In this document: one piece after another, positions 12,223-24,543 of the stretch
How positions within the stretch are numbered: position 1 is the stretch's first letter
Layout: every line of letters starts with the position of its first letter
DNA from: Theocolax elegans
Taxonomy: Eukaryota; Arthropoda; Insecta; Hymenoptera; Cerocephalidae
Reading direction: 5' to 3'
Length of the DNA stretch: 64,000 bases
NCBI GenBank assembly: GCA_026168455.1
Contig: CM047431.1
Span: 41,876,253-41,940,252, forward strand
Notes under the pieces: model-generated
What the model was told of the DNA's origin: nothing
The model's input: only the letters and a program-made list of their open reading frames with translations
The model's database searches: none
Made by a program: the position numbers and the translations under genes

Positions 12223-13612
12223 GATATTATTTCTTACAAAAAAGTCATAGAATATAGAATCCACTACTTTATTATATTTTATAGTAAATAAAATATTAGT
12301 TTGATCAAAATTATTTGCAAACATATTTGTATGATCTTTACATGTTGCAGTATATTATTTTAGATTAAGTTATTTAACAATGGGATGGTAAACTTGATAA
12401 TTTAAATTTGGCGCGTTTAAAATTATTGACCGAGAAGCATTATTTTTGCAAGAATTAATATTTTATACAAATATCTAGGCAAAACTATACAAGAACGTTG
12501 CCCTTTGCTATTACGCAATTTATGAATGTGCAAACTTTCAAGACTATATTTTAAGAGATTAATTATTATAAAGACTTTTTATACATATCAGTACAAAGCG
12601 ACTAAAATGTTTAAAACATTGTTTCTCGTTAATTACTGTACCAGTCACTGAAACTTTGTATAATTATAATTGCATATCGTAACGAAAGCAATATTTTCGT
12701 GGTTTCACTTAAGTTTTTGTAAATAAAATATTAATTTTTGTAAAAATAGTACTTCTCACATTAACCCTTTAATTATTACTTAAACAAAAAGTTTGATCGG
12801 TTACTAGTCACTTAATATCGTTGAATAATTAATGTTCCTATCCAACGATTTTACAAATTTTTCTAATCATTAATCAGTACAAACTTTAAAAAAAAAGATA
12901 TAAGTAATAATAACTATATTAGAGACACTTATGATTTTTCAATTGAACTCTTTACAACCAATTGCAATGAAGAAGAAGTAGAAGCAGAAGAAAAAGAATA
13001 AAAGATATCGATTGTAGTGTACGTTAAATCGTCGTGCCACCTTGTCTCAAATTATTAATAGAATCGTTCGAGAAGGAAAGTACGGTTTTGAATGCACGCG
13101 AACTTACGCAGACCTGGTAAAACTGTCAACGTAACCGTCCCCCATCGATCCCTAGGCGTTTATTTAACTTTCCACGCGAAATTTAAAAACGCGCGTATAG
13201 AATCAGTTGACCCCATTGAGCTTGGAATTATCGATCCAATGTTTTATTGTACTACGTGCAATAAGAAAAAGAAAACCAAAGTGGACGATTCGAATTTTTT
13301 CTTACTTTTTTGATTTTCGAATAATTTGAACACGCGGGAACTTTTCTTTCGATTTTTATCGTGAATGTAGACGAATATTGTACCAGTTATTTTAGTTTTT
13401 TTTTTAAGATTGTACACTCTGTTATTATTTTTTGTTCATAATTTAATGGTAAATACTGAAATTATTACTTATTTACTGAGGATGCGTATAAAAATATAAA
13501 AATGTGTGTATTGTTTTAGAATGTTATACGAGTTCGTCTCAAATTTTAAAATTTTTAGTTATATTAAACATGTATGTTGATTTTGTTGAAAACTTAAAGT
13601 TAACATTATACT

Positions 13613-13615
<3 letters not shown>

Positions 13616-13651
<36 letters not shown>
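13616..13651. repeat. (TA)n microsatellite, long
   Basis: About 18 uninterrupted AT dinucleotides. Confidence 0.95.
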
Positions 13652-13653
<2 letters not shown>

Positions 13654-14392
13654 AAAGGGTAGAACATAATAAATCAATTAAACTTTAAAGAGCGATAATC
13701 GTATACGCTTGTACACAGATATTAGTGTTTTTCCTAGTTTATTGAAAATTGATATATTCTTTTATTTTTTAATTTCAAAGATGTGTACACATATAGGAAT
13801 TTTGAATTTTTAAGTGGTTTCGTTATGAGTCCTTAAAGTAAAAACTTTACTTTTTAATAAAAATTGTTGTATAATTTTTTTATTGTTATATTGATGAATG
13901 GAGATTTATCGTTAGAGAGCTGCAAGGAAAAATAATATATTTTTTTAATTACTGGCAAAGACTTCTTTTATAATGTAAAATATACTTTCTGAATTTTTTT
14001 CATATTTTCATTACAGCGTTTCAGTATAATTTTTGAGTTTCAAAGGGCAAGTTTGTGTAATTTTAGGTTTCGCTTCTCCTTAAAGTATTTACAGTTGATT
14101 TGAATAACATAGCTTTTCGCAGGTCTCTTTTATTCTTCGATCTGCATGAAAAAAGCTATTTTAGAGGACCGTGTTTCTAAACGTGTTTTACATTACTCCC
14201 AATTGTAAACGTGTGAAAATTGAATTAAATTGTTTCCTATATTGACTTCCCCGAGAGAAAATAATACGTTTCCTAAAGAATTGGCGTTTTCATTATTGAT
14301 AGCGGTACAATAAATTAAAATGTTCACCGTATTTCTTCGATATTCAACTTTGATTGCTAATTATTGAAAAATTAAGAATATATTTTTCTTAC

Positions 14393-14430
14393 CTCTAAAT
14401 CTAAATGATCATCACGTACTTCACAAAAAT
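14393..14430 (-). CDS. Candidate micro-exon A (38 nt) of an unrecognised minus-strand gene
   Basis: On the minus strand a TTTTTTGGTTTTTAAAAAATAG acceptor region is followed by 38 nt and then the strong donor GAG|GTAAGA. Only one frame is open: 2 nt, then FCEVRDDHLDLE, ending in phase 0. That matches the phase-0 start of exon B at 8479. The purine interruption makes the acceptor moderate. Acidic and hydrophilic; no family recognised. Confidence 0.35.
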
Positions 14431-14603
14431 CTATTTTTTAAAAACCAAAAAATTACAACTAAGTTATGAAACGAAAAATTTGGAAAAATTAGCGCATGAT
14501 GCCTTAGTACTACAGAATATATTTAAAAAAGCGTGTTTTACGAAATGATTAATTAAAAAATAAGTAATATTGAATATCAAGTAGCTATAAAATTGAGTCT
14601 TAC

Positions 14604-14641
14604 GGTCACCCAAAAATCTCAAACATTTAGTAAGAACGTTA
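14604..14641 (-). CDS. Weak exon candidate upstream of exon A
   Basis: On the minus strand GTGTCAG is followed by 38 nt and then a GTAAGA donor. The open frame reads NVLTKCLRFLGD with one nucleotide left over at each end, so its phase would join correctly to exon A across a 173-bp intron. The pyrimidine tract is distant from the AG, and the sequence is AT-rich, so a chance match is quite possible. Confidence 0.2.
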
Positions 14642-16353
14642 CTGACACCCAAGTCATTGTTATTAAAAAAATAAAGGGATGTAGAGCAATCGAAATCAGA
14701 ATGATCTACTTTCATGAATCCCAAAAATACTATAAATCAAAATTTACAACGGAAGTTTGAAAGCAGTGTACCAAAAGACTGATGGAGCGACTTGTAAAAA
14801 AAAGTCACTTTTGAAATTAATTAAATAATATTTGTTAGGTATATATAAAAAACAAAATAAATTATGATTTTGAGGATTCGAAAAGATTTATCAAATATTT
14901 TTTTAACACATTTCTAGTAGAAATCAAGAGCATTTTGTTAGATATAATTTAACCATTTTTAAAAAAAATTGATAAAAAATGTCTAGTTATCAGCTATATA
15001 AAATAACGATATATGTTTTTAAACTATTAAAAATGGGGATATTTCAGCAATTATCGAACTAATCGAGAAAGTACGTTAATTAATTAAAAGCGAGTTAATT
15101 CGACTCGAATAATTGATGGTTAATAGAGAATGTATACGTATAAATAGATGAAAATCCAAAGGTACACTCTTCGAAGGTCCAAAATGTTGGAGAGGTCTAT
15201 TGTGCGGCAGTGGTACGTAGACGATGAAATCCTGACACCCTGGTTCGACCTTCTGTATACGATCGCGCGTATACATTTCATACGAACGGGAGATCGAAAT
15301 TTAGATTATTAAGTCGAGGCGAGATTGAAATCCATTTATGTACTTATAAAGTGAATAAAGGTGACTGCGGAATCGAAAATAATACAACCTCGATGCACCT
15401 TTTGTCATTCGTAAATTATATTATTATTCTCGGTATACATTAACGAGCTCACTTACTACAGTTTGTTTTTTTTTTTTTTCATTTCTTCATTTTCTACAAT
15501 GGTATACTACAAGACAAGATGAATGGTTAATTCTTATTTTCACAGTGGATTATTAGTTAATTACATTAGATTTATACAGCAATAAACGCGTACGAATAAC
15601 GCTCGCGCTCGAGAGTATAGGTATTATAAGAATGAATAAAATTAAAGTTTGATTTAATGACAATTGAAAACAATGATAGTAATAATCTACATAATAAAGT
15701 AAGACAGTGATTCAATTGAACGGTAAAATAGCATTACGTGGCCAAGTCAACTGGCGTATCTAATTTTAATGACGGTATTTTAAATTCATCCGATGCTCGA
15801 ACAATTTATTCTCGATGTGTGTCTGTGTATATATATTACACATATTTATTACTACTTGACGATTATTCGAATTTTACGAATTTTACGTATTTACGTGTTA
15901 CCTTTCGGTAATCGAGCGGGTGTGCGAGAGAGAGGGGGGGAGGGGTGGAGAGATATTCGAATTTTCTCATAAATCGAACAACGTACTCGATGATACACAC
16001 ACATATACTGCAGGCACGCATTGCGAGGTTGGGAAAAGACTCGAGAAAATGTAAACAAATATGATTTACGAAAAAAAGGAAAGAAAATGCAGGTATAGAT
16101 ACTCGGTGTAGAAATGATCGGAACGGCAGTAGGTAATGGAGGCTCGAACGAGAATACCGATACAAAACGATAAGGAGTAATCCGGAGCAAGCGCGCATTA
16201 GCTCGAGCACCCGGGGATATAGGAAGGGAAATTTATATTCCGCACGTTCGAGAGATCGCTCGAGCAATTGCACGAGTCACGGGCTTCGAGATGAGCGCTC
16301 GGGCATCAGCCGTTAGTGCCTTGCGCGCGCACGAGTGCGTGGCCAACTTGTAC

Positions 16354-16390
<37 letters not shown>

Positions 16391-16980
16391 CGAAAATGTA
16401 CATACGGTGTGTACGAGGGGATGGAACCGAGGTCGCGGGATTTAATGCGCTCGATTCAGACCAAAGGCTAGACCACTCTTTCGTTCTTTCGGGCCGATTT
16501 TCGGTTGACCATCCAGTTTTTAACTATACCGATCGTCGTCGGTTCACCAGAAGTTTAACCATATCGATCAGCTGGTTGGGAGTGGACCTTCATATTTCGC
16601 TTTTAAATATCGGTGGGTATGAATTAAGGGTCGAGGGAGAAGTCTAAGTTATCGATATACCTTTTAACATTCAGTTTTAGTAAACCGTTGTAATTTCATA
16701 CGAATAATCAACTGATTAACGGGTTCGTAAATTCAATTGTCACCCTCCTTATCTTTACCGACCTAGACAAATACATAAAAATGGATGCTATTTAATAAGT
16801 TATGTATAATCAATGAAATTTTGAGTCTTCGATATAATTCATAATATATCCGTGTTAAATTTAAAGTAGAAATTTTCGATATCTTTGGAATATGTATACA
16901 TTACTCAAAATTTTACGAAATGTCTTGAAAAATACGAGGTTACGTTCTATAACTTAAAAATTATTTTAACATTATTGGCT
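14642..16980. other. Non-coding stretch with a GC-richer patch
   Basis: No supported gene. The part from about 15,860 to 16,640 is richer in GC and CpG, with purine-run and TA-repeat tracts, and could be regulatory. Its open frames are interrupted by the TA repeat and have no splice signals that I trust. Confidence 0.45.
16355..16390. repeat. (TA)n microsatellite
   Basis: TA dinucleotide run broken once by TG, inside the GC-richer patch. Confidence 0.9.
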
Positions 16981-17531
16981 CTGCTGGAAATGTGAAGCTA
17001 AAAACTAGGAATTAAAAGTAGTCAGTTAATAGGTTAAATGAAACGCTTTTTCCCACTGCGTTCGTCCATTTAATAGATTGCCGTAACCTCCAAATATTTT
17101 CACTTTACCTTCTGGGTATACATGTGCTTAAAACTGCAAATTTTTAATCAAATTGGATCGTTTACTCGAATACTAATACTAATTTACTCTTAATTCTGCA
17201 TTTAAACCAGTCATTTTAAAGTATCATTCAGATTTACAATATTTCCAATTTATTTTCCAAATCTATTTAAAGTGTCATTTAAATATCTAAGAAATAGGTA
17301 TAGTTTCGGTGTCCATTTTATCAAATAATCCGATCTTTTATGGGTTGAAACGAGGACTTAAATGAACATATCGTAATCATTAGCTGTTTTGAATCTAAGA
17401 AATGGGCGAATTAAAGAGGAAAAAGCGTTTCATTTAACAGTGGTAACAAGCTACCAGAAGTAGCTATAAAATACGTTAATTTAGTTAATAACCTATTATT
17501 TGCCTATTTTTAATTTTCTGATTTCTAGCAG
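16981..17531. mobile_element. Degenerate palindromic MITE (CCTGCTAGAAAT ends)
   Basis: The left end CTGCTGGAAAT and the right end ATTTCTAGCAGG are inverse. Internally TTAAATGAAACGCTTTTTCC (about 17034-17053) pairs with GGAAAAAGCGTTTCATTTAA (about 17418-17437), and TTAATAGGTT also pairs with AACCTATTA. The ends resemble the CCCTRGTAGAA elements at 19.0 and 29.1 kb. No coding. Confidence 0.6.
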
Positions 17532-18452
17532 GGGGTAATCATTTTTTTGCCAAAAATTTAACCTAATCATTTTTTTTTAAATTGAACCTAAATTTAACCT
17601 AAATTTAGCACACAATGGAAATCAGATATAACAATTTTTTAAAATTGCATGTATTAAATCATGATCAATTTTATATGATTTTTTGAGTCGGTATGTTATG
17701 GAAACTAAAAATTGGATTTTGAAACCTCGTAAAAGTCTCGAAGGACTACATTTACAATTGCGTTTATTTCTGAATTCTCGTGACTGTTCAAAACGAAAAT
17801 TATAACATATTCTTCTACATCCTGTCATTTTTAATTATTTACATAATTTTTTATAAATTGTATTTAAAATGTAGTGACTGTATGCAATAAAACTTATAAT
17901 CCAACCCTCGTTTTTTATTAAAATTATGGACAAAAATTTACAAAGTCGTGCAGGATAATTAATAGCCGTAATTAGTTATTAGGGTTTGTTCTACATCTTG
18001 TCAATTCTATATTAATGAAGCAAATGTTTTTCATAATGCAAAATTTATGTTCATACCTTATCTTATAAAATTAATGCTCTATACAATTATTACAAATCTG
18101 TAGGAATACGTACACCCACAGGTAATTGGGAACATTATTTATTTACTTATACCAACGTTTTATCATTAACTTTTACGTAATCTCTTTTTCAACTATTCTC
18201 TGTTGTATAAAAATTTAATGTACGATATCGGCGTCTACGTAGTACGTACCATTCGTATATAGCCAGGGTATCTATATTTAAATGTTAAAGCTCAATAAAT
18301 AATTAAATAATGTAAAACTAATATTTAAACGTACGGTAGATAGAATAATTTATTAATTGTTTTTCCAGTGTACTTTAATCAATTGTGTGTCATCGCATGC
18401 ACGGATCAGGATTATATGGATTCTAATCAACTAAGAATTCAATTTCTACTCG

Positions 18453-18502
18453 GATAAGCTAAGATAGCTCAGTCGGTTAAAGCGATCAGTTTGTAATTTC
18501 AT
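18453..18502 (+). repeat. Truncated tRNA-like head (SINE 5' half)
   Basis: AAGATAGCTCAGTCGGTTAA fits the 5' half of a tRNA: D arm with an A box TAGCTCAGTCGG, followed by TTTGTAAT where the anticodon loop would be. No B box follows and the 3' half is missing, so it is a broken SINE or tRNA relic. Confidence 0.4.
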
Positions 18503-19046
18503 TGTTCCTCGCTTAATTTAACATTAGTTATCTTTCGACTTGTGTTATTTTATTTACAAAGGAAACATTTTTGTCCACGTTAATTGAGAACAAAATTTAT
18601 TTATAAATTATAATGCATCGAAAATTTTACAAAATAGAATATGTAAATTATTCGAGCATTGATTCTGGTTGGAAAATATTGTCGATATTAAGTTAGGTTG
18701 CGTTTAAAAATAAATCTTAATAAAACACTAAAGAATTAATTGTAAGAACACGGGGAAATAGTTTTTGGCTCGACTATAGCTGTGAACTCGGAAGTAGCGT
18801 TCTTTTCTGATCGCCAAGGTTTCGTTTCCAATTTTTCGACTTTGACGGATTTTACTCGACTTTAGTTCATCATTTCAGTTCCGGGATTACGTCAAAAGAG
18901 CGTTGAAATCGTCTTCTTCTTCATCTTCTTTTTTTTATGTCAGAAATCCACACTTTGTCAAGAAAAAGAGTTCGTAAAAATGTACATATGTTTAAAAATA
19001 AATCTTAATACACCGTGCACATTTTATTTAAATTAATTCACAATTA

Positions 19047-19186
19047 CCCTAGTAGAATTTTGAGCATAATTGAAACGGTTTTTAAGCCAGAAAATGACGA
19101 ATTAGCAAAAAATGCTCAAAATATGATCCTAATATGATCAAATTTCAAATTTTGTCTAACCTTAAAATGCTCAATTTCTACTAGGG
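19047..19186. mobile_element. 140-bp TA-flanked MITE (CCCTAGTAGAA ends)
   Basis: The terminal inverted repeat is CCCTAGTAGAATTTTGAGCA against TGCTCAATTTCTACTAGGG. TA flanks both sides (19045-19046 and 19187-19188). The TA duplication suggests Tc1/mariner-type mobilisation. Related ends occur at 29124-29353 and 16981-17531. Single ends are also seen near 1275, 47815 and 57955. Confidence 0.75.
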
Positions 19187-19657
19187 TAGTGGCGGTCTTT
19201 ATTTATAGACGTTTCATACAAATTTAGCTTTCGAAACCACGCTTTTCTTGTGCAAATTTAAAAACTTCCGGCAAATTTTAGTTAAATTAAAATTTCATTT
19301 ATTCATAATTCTAAACTATTTTCAAATATATTCCAAATATATTAAGTCAAAAAATTTTCTTTATTTTTAGCTGTCGAATAAAATTGTGCCTTTTGGGAGT
19401 AAAAAAAATTAATAATAACTGAAAATCAGATATGTTACAATTGTCATTAAAAGAAGAGATGTGGGGTGAAGTTTAATCGTACCGTTAAAAAAGACGGCCA
19501 AAAATGGTTATATTATAGTTTTTTTAATGTTTCGTTGACTCGGTAATAATCTAAATATTGATTTGACGAAATAAATGCAAACTTATTGTAGTTACTTCTT
19601 ATATAATCCGTCGGATCATCGACGTTTGGAAGAATTAAAATGAAAATAATTATTCGA

Positions 19658-19851
19658 GGCCTGGGATGGTTCGGTCGGTAGGGCGTCGGGCTCGTAATCT
19701 GGAGGTCCCAGGTTCGATTCCCGGCCCCGGCTGATTGATACAAACACCACTGGGGAATGTATTTTCAACACATGCTTTTTATCAAGACATCGTATGACCT
19801 CTGTTGCTGATTAACACCAGTTGGGACCATAAAAAGAACGACGTTAAAAAA
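19658..19851 (+). mobile_element. tRNA-derived SINE, copy 2 (plus strand)
   Basis: The head has an A box TGGTTCGGTCGG (19667-19678), the anticodon-loop position CTCGTAA (CGT), and a perfect B box GGTTCGATTCC (19711-19721). The body includes ACCACTGGGGAATGTATTTT and ACATCGTATG, shared with copy 1, and an A-run tail. AAAATAATTATTCGA flanks it at 19643-19657 and 19852-19866: a 15-bp target duplication that partly overlaps the tail. The clean duplication suggests this copy is younger than copy 1. The antisense open frame across it is an artefact of the SINE. Confidence 0.9.
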
Positions 19852-19866
19852 AAAATAATTATTCGA

Positions 19867-21642
19867 TAAATTATCTTAAAAAATTTTTTAATTTCCAACT
19901 TGTCTTAAAGGTGTATCAAATCCAATTTTTAACCCATGCTCACATCTTATCATCACAAAAAGAATTGAATGTAATTGTAAAGAATATTCATTTATTAAAT
20001 TATAGAGTTCATGGTTCTTGTTTAATGATTAATCTATCAATTCCCTAAATGTTAGCTCAAAATTATTTTTAGATAACTCTTTTGTAATTTATTTGAACAT
20101 GTCCTCTAATTAAGCAAAAATATCGTAAATTTTGGTAATGTATTTCACTAAAAAGTAATGTATATTTCTGCCTAAATTTTAGAACACAAGTGGGATATCA
20201 GTAATCGAAGGCTCTTAAAAATTAATACATTAATGCTCATTCTTAATAATATTGAATTATATTTTATTTATGTAGTTGATGAGGTAAAGAAGTTAAACAA
20301 TGAGTTTTAAACTCTTTTTCTAAGTTAAATGAATAATTTTTTCAAACTATTCAAACAAAAATAAAAGCCAATTTCAATTAAAATGTTCAACGATGCGAGC
20401 TAAAAACAAATCGAGTATATACAATAAATTAAGGGGGTGCCGTAGTTAACTTGGATCCTCCATATCGACGTAACAATGTCACATCAAATTGGAAGTAATT
20501 AAAAAAAGGGCTTACTTTATAAAATTCTAGGAGTTGATTGCTCTTCGTTTAATAAATAATCTATATTCATCACATGCCAAATTTCAAATCGAAATATTTA
20601 TTAATTATCAAGAACCATCCCTTATCAACATTTAGTAATTATTTTCTAATAATATTAGGTTAGACTCATATATATTTGTGGCTGTTTAAAACTCACAATA
20701 ATGACAAATAAATCAATTTTTTCATTCCTGATACATCATTTGTTATATTAGTGAATATATATTTTGTTATTTCAAACAAATTGTATTCAAATCAACTCAA
20801 CACAATATATTTATAAATTAAACAAAAATATCATTTAAACTGTTACATCGTTCAATTAAATGTTGTTAGTGTTAAATAAACATTCAGTCATTTAGAATTC
20901 AACTAAATGATATGGTGAATTTAAACAAATTATTTTTTTTCAGTGCAGATAATTACAATAATTAACACTGTTTTTTTTAATTACGTCCCACTGTGCGTGA
21001 TATTTAATATCGATAAGGTGGCAAGGGTTAAATTTGTGTATGGCACTTCCCTCACGTTATTTCCCTGGTAACGGGAGAATTTGTAAATTTTGAAACGTCT
21101 TGTTGCTCAAAGTTCATTAGGGTTCGCGTGTATATACATATATATATATACGTACGTGCGTGCGTGCGCGTGTGCGTGTGTGCAACGTAAGTAGGTCGCG
21201 CTGGATAACATAATTACTTTGATGCTGCGAATTCAGAAACTGCCAGTCAATTCAATTGAATTTCGTGTAACCGGCTTTGCAGTTGACTAGCGCAAGGATT
21301 TACACTCCCGTGTGCCAGACTAAATGCACGAGCGAATTTAAAAAAAAAAGAGAGAGAGAGAGAGAAAAAGTTAATTGCAGTGTAACATCGAGGTGTAGAA
21401 CAAAGTTACTTTTACTTACTTATTTACTTACTCTCGTTTAAACTTGTTTACGTAGAACGGTGGTCCAGTTGTTAACTGCGTTACATCGGTTTTCCGGTTC
21501 TACGTAACACACTGAATAATACTTGGAGTAAAAAAAATGTTTAATCCATTCTCTTTCGGATAAACGAATACGGGGAGTATTTTTCGCGACAGTCCGTTAG
21601 TTACCTAAAAAATCGTTTTAATGTCCACTAGGGTAAACTTAC
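19867..21642. other. Non-coding stretch
   Basis: AT-rich and unique-looking. CG/GT-alternating simple sequence lies near 21140-21180 and an AG run near 21349-21366. A small inverted repeat, ACGTAGAAC...GGTTCTACGT, lies at about 21453-21507. No gene is supported. Confidence 0.5.
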
Positions 21643-21678
21643 GTTTATTGGGCTATAAGCTTCTTGGTCGTTTAAAAT
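21643..21678 (-). CDS. Weak 36-nt exon candidate (minus strand)
   Basis: On the minus strand AATCCCCAG precedes 36 nt that read ILNDQEAYSPIN in the only open frame, followed by a strong GTAAGT donor. It is phase 0 to phase 0. The pyrimidine tract is poor. It does not join directly in phase to exon A, so if real there must be other exons between, or it belongs to another gene. Confidence 0.2.
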
Positions 21679-23296
21679 CTGGGGATTATTTCTTGATTAA
21701 TTCAACCAACTATTCGACCATCGCAGCAAACCCTTTTTCTCCGCGTGGTCAACGATTAATCATTAATTTTGATTAGGCGAACCATCGATGTATGCTTTGA
21801 AATTGAAAATATAAGAACGTTCGTTCGTTCGATCAAAGGTGCGTAATCAACTTCCTGATAAATAATGAAAATGTAGATTGGAAGCCAGTAAAATTAGTTT
21901 GATCGTATACATACATCCGCGACTCGCATAGGTAAAAAGAAGGAAAAGAAAAAAAAAAGGAGTCCGTATAATCTTATTATGGGATGAATTGACGATACTA
22001 GCCAGTTCCATAACTCTCGGTGGTGGGTTTACAAATTGACGTTGACGAAGTTAATAACTTTATGAATAGTTGCGTTTCTCTCTCTATTGTGAATCTACGA
22101 AATTCATAGGCTAAGGTACATTGCATATTGCTCGATCAACGCCAGGGAAGTTAATAATCGAGAATCGACGAGCTGTCGTAAGACTCCTCGGATGGATAGG
22201 TGGGTGGGTTGGGTTGGGTTGGTTCGTTCGTTCGTTCATTGCGTCACACGATGGTAACCCCTGTCTGTCATTGAACAATGTCTTCCTTCTTCAGAGTTTC
22301 AAGTGTCGACCAACCAGTCGATTAGTTTGATTAGCTTCTCGGTCTCACGGAATGGTAAATCCAGAACGCACCCTCTCGATTCCTAGGAACTTCCACCGAT
22401 TCGATTATACAGAGGAAATCCATTCTCTCTCTCTCGCTCTGGCTCTCTCCTCGCAGGATTATTCTCTTAGGCGATGACATCGGTTTATCTTTTTAACTAA
22501 ATTCGTACAGTTTTTGCGACTCTGTCTGGTCATAGTAATAATTTCCAATTTTGTGGAATCGATGGTCGTTTTAAAGTTTAGTCAATCAATTCACTATGAA
22601 TCAAATTTAATTTAACCCTTTCACGCATAACGTTCTCTTCAGAGGGCAGATAAGTAAAGGTCATTATAATGTATTTTCTTATTTTTAACTTAATATTGAT
22701 TAATTTTGTTAATAAATCGACGATTTTTTATTTGAGTAAGTGGTTCTAAAATACACATGCGTCTGCGAATAAAATTCTACTTTCTTTCTGTTAAGGAGAT
22801 GTAAACCCATTAAAACAGAATCACTATTTATTTTTTCTTAAGCGAACAGTATACTTTATCGAAGAAACGCTCTGTAACGGTGTTGTATTTACATTAAAGA
22901 TAGTCTATGAATTATTTCAAATTTTTTTATCAATAAATCAACGAGATTTTTGAGCAGCCGTGCAGCATTGTTTTTAGCTACATATATATTACCGACCAAA
23001 AAATGGTTATTTCTATATAATCCATTTTAAATTAATTATTTTGAAAGAATCGCTCTGTAACGGTATTCTATTTGCTTTCAACATTATCTCTAATTTTTTT
23101 CAGATTTTTAATTCCATTAGTTTTTAAAATTTTAGGGATTTTAGATGCAGGTTCCTGTAATTTGGGTATCACATCGCCTTAATTTGTAGCGGATTAATAA
23201 TTGTTATAATAATTATTAATATTTATATAAGCATATATAATAATAATTGGTTCTAAATTTGTAAATATAATACAGTGCGTGAAAATATATGAGGTG
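21679..23296. other. Non-coding stretch with simple repeats
   Basis: A tetranucleotide-like run (GGTT, then GTTC) is at about 22203-22236 and a CT-rich run at about 22425-22450. Two diverged direct copies of a segment around CGCTCTGTAACGGT lie at about 22861 and 23048. No gene. Confidence 0.5.
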
Positions 23297-23512
23297 CCTT
23301 CGTTTATCGATAATCTAATTGTGTGCTTAATTTTAAACTGGAATGTTATTCTATTTTTGAGAAAAGTTTTACCAGCAACATATGTAAACCTAACCTCAAC
23401 GAGATGGAAAAATTTGATATTTCTTGGTAATACTTCCCTTGAAAACGCAATAATATTTTAGTCTGAAATTCAGCAACATAGGTAAATTATTGATAAACAT
23501 AAGCGCCGCTTG
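23297..23512. mobile_element. Degenerate palindromic MITE, copy 1 of a local pair
   Basis: TTATCGATAATCTAATTG on the left pairs imperfectly with the inverse of AAATTATTGATAA on the right. The interior has AACCTAACCTCAACGAG and ATAATATTTTAGTCTGAAATT. The same elements, partly in inverse order, make up 24352-24543. The open frame over it is not supported as a gene. Confidence 0.55.
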
Positions 23513-24008
23513 TCTTATTTTTTTACAAACTTTTTTATTTTTTTTTATTAAAAATCATCAAAAATTGAGTATCGAATTCCATTAATCAATTTCAGGATTA
23601 TTACGTAATAAAGTACCAATGAAAAATGTTAAACTTTATTAATAAATAAACACATAAACCAAATTAATACCTTACAATATCACAGTGCGTTAATAAACTT
23701 ATCCATTTTTTTTGGTATGTTAATACCTATCAATACAAAATATATAAGTATTGATTAATACAACAGTATTTAATATAATAACATAAAATATGGAAATATG
23801 TCAATCTTTGGTGAAACAAGGATAACATTTCCCGTAGTATTGACATAACATATTATTCTGTTAAATTTTAATTAAACATCTTCATTTATTCGTTATACGT
23901 TATACTTGTATGATTTATACATTGATTAACTCAAATTTGAATGAATGGAATGATATAGCTTTTTTTGGTTGTTATTATTAAATACCATAAACTATCCAAC
24001 GCAGAAAA

Positions 24009-24067
24009 TTTGAATGTTTGATTGGCTCAGCTAGACATTACTTTAACAAGCCAATCAAAAATTCAAA
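24009..24067. repeat. Small perfect-stem hairpin
   Basis: TTTGAATGTTTGATTGGCT and AGCCAATCAAAAATTCAAA are inverse with one or two mismatches around a 21-nt loop. It could be a tiny MITE or a structured site. Confidence 0.6.
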
Positions 24068-24351
24068 CTTGCATGAGTTACAGTACGCGCGAAACAAATG
24101 TCCTCTCCGTAAAATTTGAAAGCTCGCAAAGTGATCAATTAAAGGTAGATTTTAGAATATGTTGAATACGCCAACTGTAAATATTTGATAATCAGCTTAC
24201 TGCAACGAAGCTTAAAAAGTATTAATTTTAGTAATCCATCTAAAATTTAATATACTATATATACAATAGTATTAGAAACAAAATAGAATAATAATGTGAT
24301 TAACGAAACGTGTCTGTAAATAAAGCAGCATGCGATGAATAAGAGAAGAAT

Positions 24352-24543
24352 CGACTTCGTTTATTAATTATTTAATATTGTGTGCTAAATTTCAGGCTAA
24401 AATATTATTGCGTTATCGAGATAAGTTTTTAGCAAAAATGTGAATCTAACCTCAACGAGGGTAATTCACATACTCGACATTTTAGGTAAGACAGTTTGAA
24501 ATTCAGCACACAGTTAGATTATTGATAATCAAAGGCGTCTCTT
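24352..24543. mobile_element. Degenerate palindromic MITE, copy 2 of a local pair
   Basis: Contains TTTCAGGCTAAAATATTATT, AATCTAACCTCAACGAG and AAATTCAGCACACAGTTAGA. These match 23297-23512 or its inverse. Both ends carry the same sequence family in inverted orientation. Confidence 0.55.

Larger units (their letters stand above)
8480..14392 (-). other. Possible 5.9-kb intron; otherwise empty
   Basis: This lies between candidate exons A and B. It is AT-rich, with a TA minisatellite near 9.73 kb and a MITE near 12.1 kb. The pyrimidine-rich patch at 11.7-11.9 kb and the GC-richer 13.05-13.3 kb patch have no convincing exon. Confidence 0.4.

Noticed and set aside
16291..16647. 118-codon plus-strand ORF
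   Set aside because: Crosses a TA microsatellite (Tyr/Ile run) and has no credible splice or start signals.
19513..19743. Minus-strand ORF starting MYQSAGAGNRTWDLQITSPT
   Set aside because: It is the antisense of the SINE tRNA head at 19658-19740, a common false protein in arthropod genomes.
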